This document shows, piece after piece, positions 27,830 through 37,085 of a stretch of DNA of 64,000 bases. The notes under the pieces were generated by a model. That model was not told the DNA's origin. It ran no database searches and saw nothing but the letters and a program-made list of their open reading frames with translations. The DNA lies in contig CAMYJU010000006.1 of NCBI GenBank assembly GCA_947258795.1, forward strand, positions 86,333 through 150,332. Reading direction: 5' to 3'. Within the stretch, counting starts at the first letter, position 1. Each line of letters starts with the position of its first letter. This DNA comes from an uncultured Gammaproteobacteria bacterium. Its GTDB lineage: Bacteria; Pseudomonadota; Gammaproteobacteria; DRJJ01. The position numbers and the translations under genes are program-made.

Positions 27830-28948
27830 ATGTATTCAACCTATCAACGTGGCGAAAAAATCATGCCCTTTGCGGTTTGGACTGGTTTGATAGTCAATCT
27901 GGGGTTTGTACTTTTCTTTTTTACCACAGCACAAGCAGCCTCACCACGCTTGCCACTGGTGGTAGTCAGTGAGGCAAGCACAGCTGACATTATCAAGCAG
28001 GTGCCGCTCACCGGCACCATCAGCTCAGCTAAACTGGCCAGGCTTTCAAGCGAGGTCAGCGGCCTGGTCGAGACCCTCCAGGTCGAGGTCGGCGATTATG
28101 TTAAAGCCGGTGACGTGCTGTTACAGCTCGACGATGAGATCGAGGCACTGAGCCTGGCAGCGACCGTCGCCACAACGCGTCAGGCAGAGGCCGAGCTCGC
28201 AGATGCACGACGTCGTTTTAAGGATGCAAAACGCCTGCGTAAACAGAACACCATCTCCGAAAACGAAATCCAGTTACGTGAGGCCGAAGTGCGTATTGAC
28301 AAAGCCGTCCTTCAACGACAAACCGCAGACATGAAACGGCAACAGGCGACCGTACAACGTTATCTACTCAGGGCGCCCTTTAGCGGGGTTATCAGTGAAC
28401 GTCACACTGAAATCGGGGAGTGGATCGTTCCCGGAAAGCCGGTGCTGACCCTGGTGGCCATCGATGAATTGCGTGCGGACTTTCGGGTACCACAGGAGTT
28501 TTTCAAGGCCATCGACAAAAACACCGGAGTCAGCGTAAGTCTTGATGCACTGGCCGGCAAAACCTATGTCGGCAAAATCAAGACGGTGGTACCTGTCAGT
28601 GATCCGAGCGCACGAACCTTTTTGATCCATGTTGTCATACAGGATATGGATATCAAAATGACACCAGGCATGTCAGTCCATGGCACTTTGCACCTGCGCA
28701 CCGGCAAGCGCGGTGTGGTGGTATCACGTGATGCGCTGTTTCGCTATCCCGATGGCCGGGTGACAGTATGGACGGTGAGCCAGCAAAAGGATCAGGCCGT
28801 TGCCTCAGAGCAGCGCGTCAGGCTCGGCATTAGTTTTGATGGCCAAGTGTCCATCCTCGAAGGTATCAATGCCGGGGATGTCGTCGTGGTCCAGGGCAAC
28901 GAAGCGCTGAAAGAAGGCCAGCACGTCAAGATATATAATCGTAACTGA
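27830..28948 (+). CDS. RND periplasmic adaptor, second system
   Basis: 372-residue membrane fusion protein for the RND permease that starts 17 bp downstream. Signal or anchor at about residues 15-37, then lipoyl halves (about 55-100 and 175-215), a short coiled coil between them, and the barrel domain. Motifs LSSEVSGLVETLQVEVGDYV and APFSGVISERHTEIGEWI are typical. AGGA lies upstream of the first ATG; an alternative ATG (MPFAVW) at codon 12 also precedes the hydrophobic stretch. No outer-membrane partner gene is near. Confidence 0.92.
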   Translation: MYSTYQRGEKIMPFAVWTGLIVNLGFVLFFFTTAQAASPRLPLVVVSEASTADIIKQVPLTGTISSAKLARLSSEVSGLVETLQVEVGDYVKAGDVLLQLDDEIEALSLAATVATTRQAEAELADARRRFKDAKRLRKQNTISENEIQLREAEVRIDKAVLQRQTADMKRQQATVQRYLLRAPFSGVISERHTEIGEWIVPGKPVLTLVAIDELRADFRVPQEFFKAIDKNTGVSVSLDALAGKTYVGKIKTVVPVSDPSARTFLIHVVIQDMDIKMTPGMSVHGTLHLRTGKRGVVVSRDALFRYPDGRVTVWTVSQQKDQAVASEQRVRLGISFDGQVSILEGINAGDVVVVQGNEALKEGQHVKIYNRN

Positions 28949-28965
28949 CAGGCATCTTTTACTAT

Positions 28966-31900
28966 ATGTTTGAGGCGATCATAAAACGCGGCACCTTGAT
29001 GACTGTCCTGGTTCTGATAGTCTCGGTACTGGGTATCGTTGCAGCGTTTCGGATCCCGATTCAAATGATCCCGGATCTTGAAGTACGCACCATTACCATA
29101 CGCACGTCCTGGCCAGGCGCAACCCCACAAGATGTCGAAAAAGAGATCGTTATCGAACAGGAAGAATATCTGCGCAGTATTCCGGGCCTGCAACGTATCC
29201 AGTCTACATCATCCTTTGGTCGCGCAAATATCGAGTTGGAATTCCCGTTTGGTATAGACCTCAATGAAACCCTGATTCATGTCAATAATTCCTTGTCACA
29301 AGTGCCCTCCTATCCGAACAATGTCGATGAACCACGCATCTATGCAACTTCCTTTTCCAGTAACTCCTTCATGTATTTTAGGGTCGGACCGTTAAAAGGC
29401 AATCCGCGTAATCTGGATATGGTGTTGATGCAGGATTTTGTCGAAGACCATGTGCGCACGCGTATGGAGACCGTGCGCGGTGTATCGCTGGTCAATGTCT
29501 ATGGCGGTGCCGAACGACAGATACAGGTGCTGCTGGACCCGCAAAAGCTATCCCAACGTGACATGACCATCAGTGATGTACGTGAAGCGATAATCCAGCG
29601 CAACCGTGACATCTCCGGTGGTGAAGTGGAACAGGGTAAACGTCGTTACCTGTTACGCACCGTCGGTCGTTTCCGGGATTTGCAGGAACTACGTGACCTG
29701 ATCCTGACCAGGCGCGGGGATTCGATCATTCGACTGGGCGACGTCTCCGAGATCAAGCTGGATCACTTTGAACTGAGCCGGGTCAGCTATACCGATGGTG
29801 ATCCCGTCATTGGCCTGTCCGTGCGACGCCAGGCCGGCTCCAATGTTATCGATATCAAGAGCAATATGATGAACGAAATGGCGCGTATCAATCGCGACAT
29901 CCTGAACCCGGCCGGTATGTATATGCGCCTGATCGCCGATGATGTCGGCTATGTCCAGGCATCGATCCAGAATGTCTGGACCAATCTGCTACTCGGTGCC
30001 ATCCTCGCCAGCCTGGTCATGTATCTGTTCCTGCGCTCCACCCGTGCCACGTTGGTCGGGGTGATGGGCATACCGGTATGCACCATCGCGGGCTTTATCG
30101 GACTGTTGATCACTGGACGCAGCATTAATGTCATTTCCCTGGCGGGTATCGCCTTTGCGATTGGTATGACCCTGGATAACGGTATCGTCGTGCTGGAGAG
30201 CATCGAACAGCAACGCCGCAAAGGCATGGACAAGTTTAAATCGGCAGTCATTGGTGTACAGCGGGTCTGGCCCGCGGTGCTGGCCTCCACCCTCACCACC
30301 GTTCTGGTTTTTATCCCGATTATCTTTATCCAGGAAGAGGCAGGACAACTCTATTCTGATATCGCCATCGCGATCTCCGCCTCGATCATGGTATCGATGC
30401 TGGTGGCCATTACCGTGATACCAACCGCGTCTGCCCGCCTTCAATTTGGTGAAGCCAAACGGCATCTCATCGCGAATGCCAAAGATATACGCGAACGCAC
30501 GCTCTCTGGCATCAACTGGCTGATCGAAAACAATCACCATCGTATCGGCATTATCGTATCCGTGATGGCTTTCAGCCTGGCGGTATTCCTATGGCTGACA
30601 CCACCGGCCGAATATTTACCCGAAGGCGAAGAACCCAAGGCCTTTGCATCGATGAGCTCCCCGCCTGGCTACAATCTTGAGACCATGGCAAAAATCGGTA
30701 TGGAATTACAGGACTATTTCTTGCCTTTTACCGAACAGTCACCAGACCTGTTCGACAACGGTGAAACCGACGTACCCGCGATAGCCTATATCAACCTGAG
30801 TATCGAGGCCAGACGTATCCGTATTATCACCCAGCCTAAGGACCCGTCCCATATCAAGCCATTGATGCAGGCCATTAACAAGAAGTACAAACAGTATCCG
30901 GCCATGCGCTCTTTTGTAACGCGTGGTTCAATCATCACCAGTAATTCCGGTGGCACCCGCAGCGTCAACCTCGATATCTCCGGCCCAAACCTGTCAGATA
31001 TCTATGCCGCGGCATTGACCGCCTATCGTCGCGCCGAGGAGGTATTCGTTTCTCCGCGTATTCGTGCCCAGCCATCGACCCTGTCTCTGTCGCAACCGAT
31101 GATTGAAATACAGCCAGACTGGGCCCGGGCAAGCGAAGTAGGTATGCGCACCCAGGATTTCGGCTATACCGTCGCGGCCCTGACTGATGGCGCATTCGTT
31201 GATGAGTTTTTTCTGGATGACGACAAGATCGACATCTATCTCTATAGCGAAGCGGGAACCAATGCCTCACTCGACAGCCTGAACCAGATGCCTGTGTATA
31301 CACCGATTGGCGCAGTGGTACCGCTATCATCGATCGCATCGATTGTAGAAAGCGTTGATACGAACCGTATCAGGCGACTGGACGGCAAGCGCACCGTCAC
31401 GCTGAATATTATCCCGCCTGACAAAGTCGCACTGGAAACCGGTGTTGAGGTAGTCAGGACCCAGGTCGTCGAGTATTTACGCAGTACCGGGGCGGTACCG
31501 AGTAACGTCAGCATGGTAATCTCCGGTGCCAGTGACCAGTTACAAGCAACCAAACAGGCCTTGAGTTCCAATTATTTGATCGCCGTAGTCATTATTTATT
31601 TGCTGCTGGTAGCCATTTTCACCCACTGGTGGTATCCACTATTAATCATGACCACCATCCCGCTTGGCGTGGCGGGAGGCATACTCGGGTTATGGCTATT
31701 CAATCTGATCGGCGGTGTGTTTTCGATTCACCTGGCGTTCGACATGATCTCCATGCTCGGGTTTCTGATTTTAATGGGTACCGTGGTGAATAATCCCATT
31801 CTGATCGTGCATCAGGCCGTGACCAATGTTCGTGATCACGCCATGAGCCCGATGCCGGCCGTCAGGGATGCCGTGGAAACACGACTGAGACCGATTGCGA

Positions 31901-32082
31901 TGTCCACGCTGACTACCGTATTTGGTCTGGCACCGCTGGTTTTCCTGGCTGGTGAAGGAACCGAGCTCTATCGTGGTGTCGGTGTGATCGTAATGTTTGG
32001 CTTGCTCGGCACGGCAGTTGTGACCTTGACCTTTTTGCCGGCCTTAACAGTGTTCGTGATGCAGTTATCTCGTCATGAATAA
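28966..32082 (+). CDS. RND efflux permease, second system
   Basis: 1038-residue RND permease, full length, with the usual two halves each of six helices and large periplasmic loops. Family motifs: PIQMIPDLEVRTITIRT near the N-terminus, GMTLDNGIVVLESIEQQRRKG in helix 4 and MGTVVNNPILIVHQAV in the second half; the carrier-type NN in the last replaces ND of AcrB. It is clearly different from the 2583-5663 permease, so two independent systems exist. Co-transcribed with the adaptor. Substrate unknown; metal, solvent or lipid export are all possible. Confidence 0.94.
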   Translation: MFEAIIKRGTLMTVLVLIVSVLGIVAAFRIPIQMIPDLEVRTITIRTSWPGATPQDVEKEIVIEQEEYLRSIPGLQRIQSTSSFGRANIELEFPFGIDLNETLIHVNNSLSQVPSYPNNVDEPRIYATSFSSNSFMYFRVGPLKGNPRNLDMVLMQDFVEDHVRTRMETVRGVSLVNVYGGAERQIQVLLDPQKLSQRDMTISDVREAIIQRNRDISGGEVEQGKRRYLLRTVGRFRDLQELRDLILTRRGDSIIRLGDVSEIKLDHFELSRVSYTDGDPVIGLSVRRQAGSNVIDIKSNMMNEMARINRDILNPAGMYMRLIADDVGYVQASIQNVWTNLLLGAILASLVMYLFLRSTRATLVGVMGIPVCTIAGFIGLLITGRSINVISLAGIAFAIGMTLDNGIVVLESIEQQRRKGMDKFKSAVIGVQRVWPAVLASTLTTVLVFIPIIFIQEEAGQLYSDIAIAISASIMVSMLVAITVIPTASARLQFGEAKRHLIANAKDIRERTLSGINWLIENNHHRIGIIVSVMAFSLAVFLWLTPPAEYLPEGEEPKAFASMSSPPGYNLETMAKIGMELQDYFLPFTEQSPDLFDNGETDVPAIAYINLSIEARRIRIITQPKDPSHIKPLMQAINKKYKQYPAMRSFVTRGSIITSNSGGTRSVNLDISGPNLSDIYAAALTAYRRAEEVFVSPRIRAQPSTLSLSQPMIEIQPDWARASEVGMRTQDFGYTVAALTDGAFVDEFFLDDDKIDIYLYSEAGTNASLDSLNQMPVYTPIGAVVPLSSIASIVESVDTNRIRRLDGKRTVTLNIIPPDKVALETGVEVVRTQVVEYLRSTGAVPSNVSMVISGASDQLQATKQALSSNYLIAVVIIYLLLVAIFTHWWYPLLIMTTIPLGVAGGILGLWLFNLIGGVFSIHLAFDMISMLGFLILMGTVVNNPILIVHQAVTNVRDHAMSPMPAVRDAVETRLRPIAMSTLTTVFGLAPLVFLAGEGTELYRGVGVIVMFGLLGTAVVTLTFLPALTVFVMQLSRHE

Positions 32083-32110
32083 TTGCTAACCTTATTTACT
32101 GCTCATCTTA

Positions 32111-32770
32111 TTACGGATATTTCAAAAAGCTCTTAATAAACTGCCAATGCCAGGCAATACCGGCAATAACCGCGACATGGAACAATTCATGCGGACCCAT
32201 CACACCTGGTATGATGACAGGCATACGCATGAACTCCATGATTGCTCCAATGGTATAAGCAAATGCCCCATATATTAAAGGCTTAATCACATCAAAGCCA
32301 TGCAATCGATGCGTCAGGTAGCCTGACAGAATGCCCAACCATCCAAGTCCAAGATAAAACATCAGTCCCAGCCATTCGGCCAGGTCATGAAAGAAGATCG
32401 TTTTCAGTGTAAGCCCGGTAATCGCCATGCCCCAGATCAATACAAGGAATCCCCAACTCCAGAAACCACGAAATATAATGGCATGGATTGGTGTAAAGGT
32501 ACCTGCGATCAAAATAAAAATACCCGCATGATCAAGCCGCTGTAAAACAGCACGCCCTGCACTACCCGGTTCCAGTAAATGAAACACGCCGCTCATCGAC
32601 AATAAAAATACTACTGAAAAAACATATATACCGACAGTGATGACGTGTTCTAGGTCACCGCGCGCCTTTAAAATCAAACGAAAGCCAGCACCGAAAAACA
32701 CAAGCGCTGCAGCTAAATGGCTTATTGCACTGAATGGGTCACTAAAACCAGGAACAGGAATGGGCTTCAT
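32111..32770 (-). CDS. hemolysin III / PAQR-family membrane protein
   Basis: 219-residue integral membrane protein with about seven helices, of the Hly-III (YqfA)/PAQR superfamily. Conserved elements: SHLAAALVFFGAG near the N-terminus, SGVFHLL, RLDHAGIFILIAGTFTPI (family signature) and the C-terminal HELFHVAVIAGIAWHW. The His/Asp/Ser set is that of the putative zinc hydrolase site of PAQR proteins. Single gene, convergent with the RND operon 28 bp away. Confidence 0.9.
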   Translation of the reverse strand: MKPIPVPGFSDPFSAISHLAAALVFFGAGFRLILKARGDLEHVITVGIYVFSVVFLLSMSGVFHLLEPGSAGRAVLQRLDHAGIFILIAGTFTPIHAIIFRGFWSWGFLVLIWGMAITGLTLKTIFFHDLAEWLGLMFYLGLGWLGILSGYLTHRLHGFDVIKPLIYGAFAYTIGAIMEFMRMPVIIPGVMGPHELFHVAVIAGIAWHWQFIKSFLKYP

Positions 32771-33068
32771 ATCGATTGTGTTGTTACTCAGAACCCAAAT
32801 ATATTGTCACCTATATTTTAACGATGCAATAAGATAGTTCCTTTCCGGATGATACAGCTTGCTAACTACTCAGAAATACACATCTGCAGTAGATGCTATA
32901 AAGGAAATGTTACGCTGCTACGACATTTATTGTAGTGACATTGCACCCCCAAATAAGCCACTAAGTCAATAATCATATGGATTATTTCAGCCTCGACCAC
33001 AAATCCCTAAAGTCGCACCCAATATGGCCGAAACACTAATAAATGTATGGTCTATTTGGGGGGATATA

Positions 33069-34289
33069 ATGGAATTCAAAGATTATCTGAAAATCATGGT
33101 CATGAAAGAAGCCTCAGATATCTATCTATCAACCGGAGCACCGCCAAGCGCAAAAATTCAGGGTCAGCTTACCCCTCTTGAGCAGGCAACCTTGCCTGCC
33201 GGCAGGATTAAGGATATTGCCTATGAGATCATGGATGATGAACAAATCAAAGAGTTCGAAACCAAACCGGAAATGAACCTGGCCTTGTCCGAGTCAGGCA
33301 TCGGTCGTTTTCGCGTCAATATCTTCAAGCAACGCAACCAGGTTTCCATGGTCATCCGTAACATCGTCACGGATATTCCAAAAATGGAAAACCTGGGCCT
33401 GCCTGACACACTGAAAGAGATCATCATGTCTAAACGTGGCCTGATCCTGTTTGTTGGCGCGACCGGTTCGGGTAAATCCACCTCCCTGGCCTCATTGATT
33501 GATTACCGCAATACCAACAGTGCGGGTCATATTATTACCATTGAAGATCCGATCGAGTTTGTACACTCACATAAAAAGAGCATCATCAATCAGCGTGAAG
33601 TAGGCGTTGATACCGACAGTTATGAAGACGCCCTGAAGAACACCTTGCGTCAGGCACCTGATGTCATTCTGATTGGCGAGATTCGTGACCGTGAGACCAT
33701 GGAACATGCGATCGCCTTCGCCGAAACCGGCCATCTGGCGATTTCTACCCTGCATGCCAACAACGCAAATCAGGCAATGGATCGTATTATTAACTTTTTC
33801 CCGGAAGAACGCCGTAATCAGCTACTACTCGATCTTTCACTCAATTTGCGCGCATTTGTTTCACAACGCCTTATCCCGACTGTTGACAAAAAACGCTGTG
33901 CGGCGATTGAAATTCTGCTCGGCACCCCGCTGGTATGCGAAAGCATCAAGCGCGGTGATATTAGCGAACTCAAGGAAATCATGGAAAAATCCGTCAATCT
34001 TGGCATGAAGACCTTTGATATCGCATTGTTCGAGCTATACAAGGCAGGCCGCATCTCGCTGGAAGAGGCCTTGCGCAATGCCGACTCGACCAATAACCTG
34101 CGACTTAAAATCAACCTGTCTGAAGGTAAAGGTGTTGATACGCCAACTACCGTTGCCGCTGACACAACAGCAAATACGGAAAGCGAAATTATCCCTAAAG
34201 GTGGATTAAGCCTGGTTGAGGAAGAACCGGAAGAGGAAAAAATACCCGAACCAGCAGGAAATTCTGCAAGCTTGTCGTTAGCTGACTAG
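33069..34289 (+). CDS. pilU: type IV pilus retraction ATPase PilU
   Basis: PilT-family hexameric ATPase; PilU assists PilT in retracting type IV pili (twitching, DNA uptake). Start chosen at MEFKDYLKIMV because GGGGGG (33057-33062) lies upstream; a 15-codon extension is possible but has no site. Walker A GATGSGKST at residues 130-138, His-box and Walker B LIGEIRD, and the HANN segment are intact. The acidic C-terminal tail after residue 350 (EEEPEEEKIPEP) is typical of PilU and absent in PilT. pilT itself is not in the window. Confidence 0.9.
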   Translation: MEFKDYLKIMVMKEASDIYLSTGAPPSAKIQGQLTPLEQATLPAGRIKDIAYEIMDDEQIKEFETKPEMNLALSESGIGRFRVNIFKQRNQVSMVIRNIVTDIPKMENLGLPDTLKEIIMSKRGLILFVGATGSGKSTSLASLIDYRNTNSAGHIITIEDPIEFVHSHKKSIINQREVGVDTDSYEDALKNTLRQAPDVILIGEIRDRETMEHAIAFAETGHLAISTLHANNANQAMDRIINFFPEERRNQLLLDLSLNLRAFVSQRLIPTVDKKRCAAIEILLGTPLVCESIKRGDISELKEIMEKSVNLGMKTFDIALFELYKAGRISLEEALRNADSTNNLRLKINLSEGKGVDTPTTVAADTTANTESEIIPKGGLSLVEEEPEEEKIPEPAGNSASLSLAD

Positions 34290-34323
34290 AAATCGCTTTC
34301 GTGCAGTAATACCGATAGTGATA

Positions 34324-34348
34324 AGTGCGTGCATTTTATGCAGGCACT
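34324..34348. terminator. hairpin between convergent pilU and HAD genes
   Basis: AGTGCGTGCAT/ATGCAGGCACT stem of 11 bp with one mismatch and loop TTT; no T run follows, so termination strength is uncertain. Confidence 0.45.
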
Positions 34349-34378
34349 CGAAACTTGGATAGTGCATAATTGTTCATG

Positions 34379-35221
34379 TTAGTTATTCGCCCTAACTACC
34401 CACCTTTCCGTGGCACAATCAAAAAGCCCATAATGACAGGCACCTTCAATCACACCACTGGTGTAATTTCCATTTAAACCCTTAAAATCTCCTTTTGCGA
34501 AATACACTTTTAATTCAGGGTTCTGTTTCATTGTCTTTTTTACACTTTCGACCAATTGATTGTCGGCATTCTTCACCAGTACGCCGCTAAATCCGGCTGT
34601 CAGTGGAAAAATGTCATTACCGCTATCACCACAAAACACAACATCCTGTTTTGCAACACCGAATTCCTCAGCCACATATTCCAGCGCGGTCAGTTTGGTC
34701 GCACTATCTGGTAAAAAATCGAGAAGCCCTTTGCCGTCCTGTGAATCAAAACTGTATACGATGACTTCATCAAACTTTCCCTTTACTCGCTCATCTACTT
34801 CTTTCAATATCTGTGTGTTTTTTTCATGATCTACATAGTAACTCTGCTTAAACTGGTTCAGATGTTCGCTTTCCTGTTCCCGTATCCCATCAATATCAGC
34901 GACCGTATCCCTTATTGCTTTGGCGTCCCACCTTGGACTCTCATGTTTAACATGTTTAATCCAGCCATGATCAAGCTGCCACACACCACTTTCATATTTT
35001 CTGATCGACGTGCCGACATCACCACACAGAATATTCGGATATCTGACACCGTATTCCTTAATCGCGTTTTCGGTAAGCGCAAGATTTCGTCCCGTGACAT
35101 AGACAACAAGCACATCATGTTGCTCTGTCAGCTCATTAAACAGCTCAACTGCCCCGCTGTCACTCTCCCAACTGCCATTAGGGAGCAGTGTTCTGTCCAG
35201 GTCTGTTGCTAATATTTTCAC
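34379..35221 (-). CDS. HAD-IIB phosphatase, probable sucrose-phosphate phosphatase
   Basis: 280-residue HAD-superfamily (class IIB cap) phosphatase. Motif I DLDRT (Asp7, Asp9, Thr11), motif II VTGRN, the lysine in SATKLTALEY and motif IV CGDSGND are all intact. It is the last gene of the sps-GH13-HAD operon (43-bp gap), so it most likely removes phosphate from sucrose-6-phosphate made by the synthase. The synthase's own HAD tail has a degraded motif IV, which makes a separate phosphatase necessary. Glucosylglycerate or similar sugar phosphates remain possible. Confidence 0.85.
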   Translation of the reverse strand: MKILATDLDRTLLPNGSWESDSGAVELFNELTEQHDVLVVYVTGRNLALTENAIKEYGVRYPNILCGDVGTSIRKYESGVWQLDHGWIKHVKHESPRWDAKAIRDTVADIDGIREQESEHLNQFKQSYYVDHEKNTQILKEVDERVKGKFDEVIVYSFDSQDGKGLLDFLPDSATKLTALEYVAEEFGVAKQDVVFCGDSGNDIFPLTAGFSGVLVKNADNQLVESVKKTMKQNPELKVYFAKGDFKGLNGNYTSGVIEGACHYGLFDCATERWVVRANN

Positions 35222-35264
35222 ATTGCTCCTCTGTGGAAACTCAAATCCATTCGTCTAATCCTGT

Positions 35265-37013
35265 CTAATGATAGGACAGCACATTTTCATCACCATCATT
35301 TTCCGTGTGGGTAATACTGAAACTATAGTCACACAAATCCGCCTTCAAAGTGGCCATACAGCCCTGATTTCTCCATGTCAAATCTAAGCAAGATTCTTCC
35401 GTGTCATTAATCGTCAACTCACCATCAAAGGCAGATGAAGTATTTCTCAGTCTCAAGAGTTCCAGCTGATCTCTGACCACAATGTGTTTGAGCCCATATT
35501 CTATGTCAGCATCGGTCAGCGTTGTGCGATTAATTTCCTTGTGCCCCCCGGTTCCCCCACTATCTGCGGCCTCATAATCGTTTTTACCGGCAAAGAGATC
35601 CAGGTACCAGACTTGCGGCGTTCCCGGTATAAACATTTGAATAGCCCGGGCCAGACGTAACTTTTGTTCATCTTCACCCAAGGCACTGAAGAAGGTCGCG
35701 TTTACCTGGTAATACGCTATTTTCTTGCCATCCGGACCATAGAGGTTTTTTACTCTCCCACCTCTGTCCATTACCCTTTCAATGACTGCCTCGATCTCAG
35801 CATCGCTTAATAGTCCTGCGCTTGAATCGTCGGCGACGTTTTTATTTCTCAGGTCAAGTACCGGGATACCGTCATGACAGCCGAGCATATTAATAGTACT
35901 TATGTTTTTCTCTATTAGCTCGTTAATCCATCGCAGAAGGTATTTACTGGTCCCCCACTCCAGGGCATGAATTACCAGACCTGGAAAGAAAAAGTCATAA
36001 ATAGGGAATCCATTGGCAGCCACTTTTTCATGCAGTCCATCGCCATACTCAGAATGTATTTCTGGCAACAATATCAAATCATATTTGTCAGCTATCCGTC
36101 TCAACCTTTCCAGATACTCCCATGTACCAGGCTCATTGAAAAAATTGGACATACCTGGTTCCTTGTGTAAATAGGCAAATGCATCAAGCCTGACAAGCCT
36201 CCCGCCGTGAGCTTGTAATTTCTTTAATGTTTCATCATAAAAATTCCAGACCTCTTGCGATTGGGCGTTTAAATCCATTTGACCTAAATATTTACGGTCC
36301 TGCTCAACAACTGAGACAATATCTTCTTTGTGAGAATTAAACTCACCTAAATCTATTTCGCTAATATCCTGCTTGGCATTCATCACATCATTCAGTATTG
36401 TTGCAATATTCTCTGCATCTTCATGCGTGAGCTCTTCTATCTTTAATGCTCGTAGCAGTTTGTGGGCCGTTACCTCATGGTAAACAACCTCCTGATAAAA
36501 CGTATTCCAATATGGTCTGTCAGATCCATCCGGAAAGCGCACTTTTAATATAGGCAAGTCAGGCTTTCTCAAAAAAAGCTTCTCTAGATGCTCTTCATGT
36601 GGGATCACGTGACCTTCAGGGCCCAATTCACCATACGAAGTCCAAAACTTGTTCCAGTCAATAAAGAAGTCTTTATATTGCGAATCATCACCATGTTTCA
36701 ATAAATCCTGAAACTGAGGAGAGCCCACGGAAAGATGGTTCAAAACCAGGTCAAACTTGAACAGAACATTGAGTTCATGAAGTTGTTCCAAATCTTCCCT
36801 GGAAACAAGCTCATCATTGAGATCGTAATCTATGATAGAAAAGCCACGATCCAGATCACTGTTAAAAATGGTAGGCAGGATGTAGAACAGGGAAAAAACA
36901 TCTTTGAACTCTGGCATCTTCAGCATATCGATAACATCTACCAATTTTCGGCCAATGCTGTCAGGGTAAGCATTGAATATTACGCCTTTTGGCAAATCTA
37001 TTTCTGATGACAT
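35265..37013 (-). CDS. GH13_18 sucrose-phosphorylase-like enzyme
   Basis: 582-residue alpha-amylase superfamily enzyme of the sucrose phosphorylase subfamily. Catalytic residues: nucleophile Asp277 (RLVRLDAFAYL), acid/base Glu318 (LLPEIHSEYG) and Asp381 (CHDGIP); LNHLSVGSPQFQDLL is the GH13_18 substrate loop. It is about 90 residues longer than typical sucrose phosphorylases (about 490), the extra lying between about 140 and 260. AAGAGAA precedes the ATG. Located between sucrose-phosphate synthase and phosphatase genes, it probably splits sucrose or sucrose 6F-phosphate with phosphate; a glucosylglycerol- or glucosylglycerate-phosphorylase activity is an alternative. Confidence 0.85.
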   Translation of the reverse strand: MSSEIDLPKGVIFNAYPDSIGRKLVDVIDMLKMPEFKDVFSLFYILPTIFNSDLDRGFSIIDYDLNDELVSREDLEQLHELNVLFKFDLVLNHLSVGSPQFQDLLKHGDDSQYKDFFIDWNKFWTSYGELGPEGHVIPHEEHLEKLFLRKPDLPILKVRFPDGSDRPYWNTFYQEVVYHEVTAHKLLRALKIEELTHEDAENIATILNDVMNAKQDISEIDLGEFNSHKEDIVSVVEQDRKYLGQMDLNAQSQEVWNFYDETLKKLQAHGGRLVRLDAFAYLHKEPGMSNFFNEPGTWEYLERLRRIADKYDLILLPEIHSEYGDGLHEKVAANGFPIYDFFFPGLVIHALEWGTSKYLLRWINELIEKNISTINMLGCHDGIPVLDLRNKNVADDSSAGLLSDAEIEAVIERVMDRGGRVKNLYGPDGKKIAYYQVNATFFSALGEDEQKLRLARAIQMFIPGTPQVWYLDLFAGKNDYEAADSGGTGGHKEINRTTLTDADIEYGLKHIVVRDQLELLRLRNTSSAFDGELTINDTEESCLDLTWRNQGCMATLKADLCDYSFSITHTENDGDENVLSYH

Positions 37014-37085
37014 AACTTCAGTTCTCTTGGGTTGCGCTTACATATTTCTACTTATTTTCCTGTCATACCTTAATTATTAGGTTAA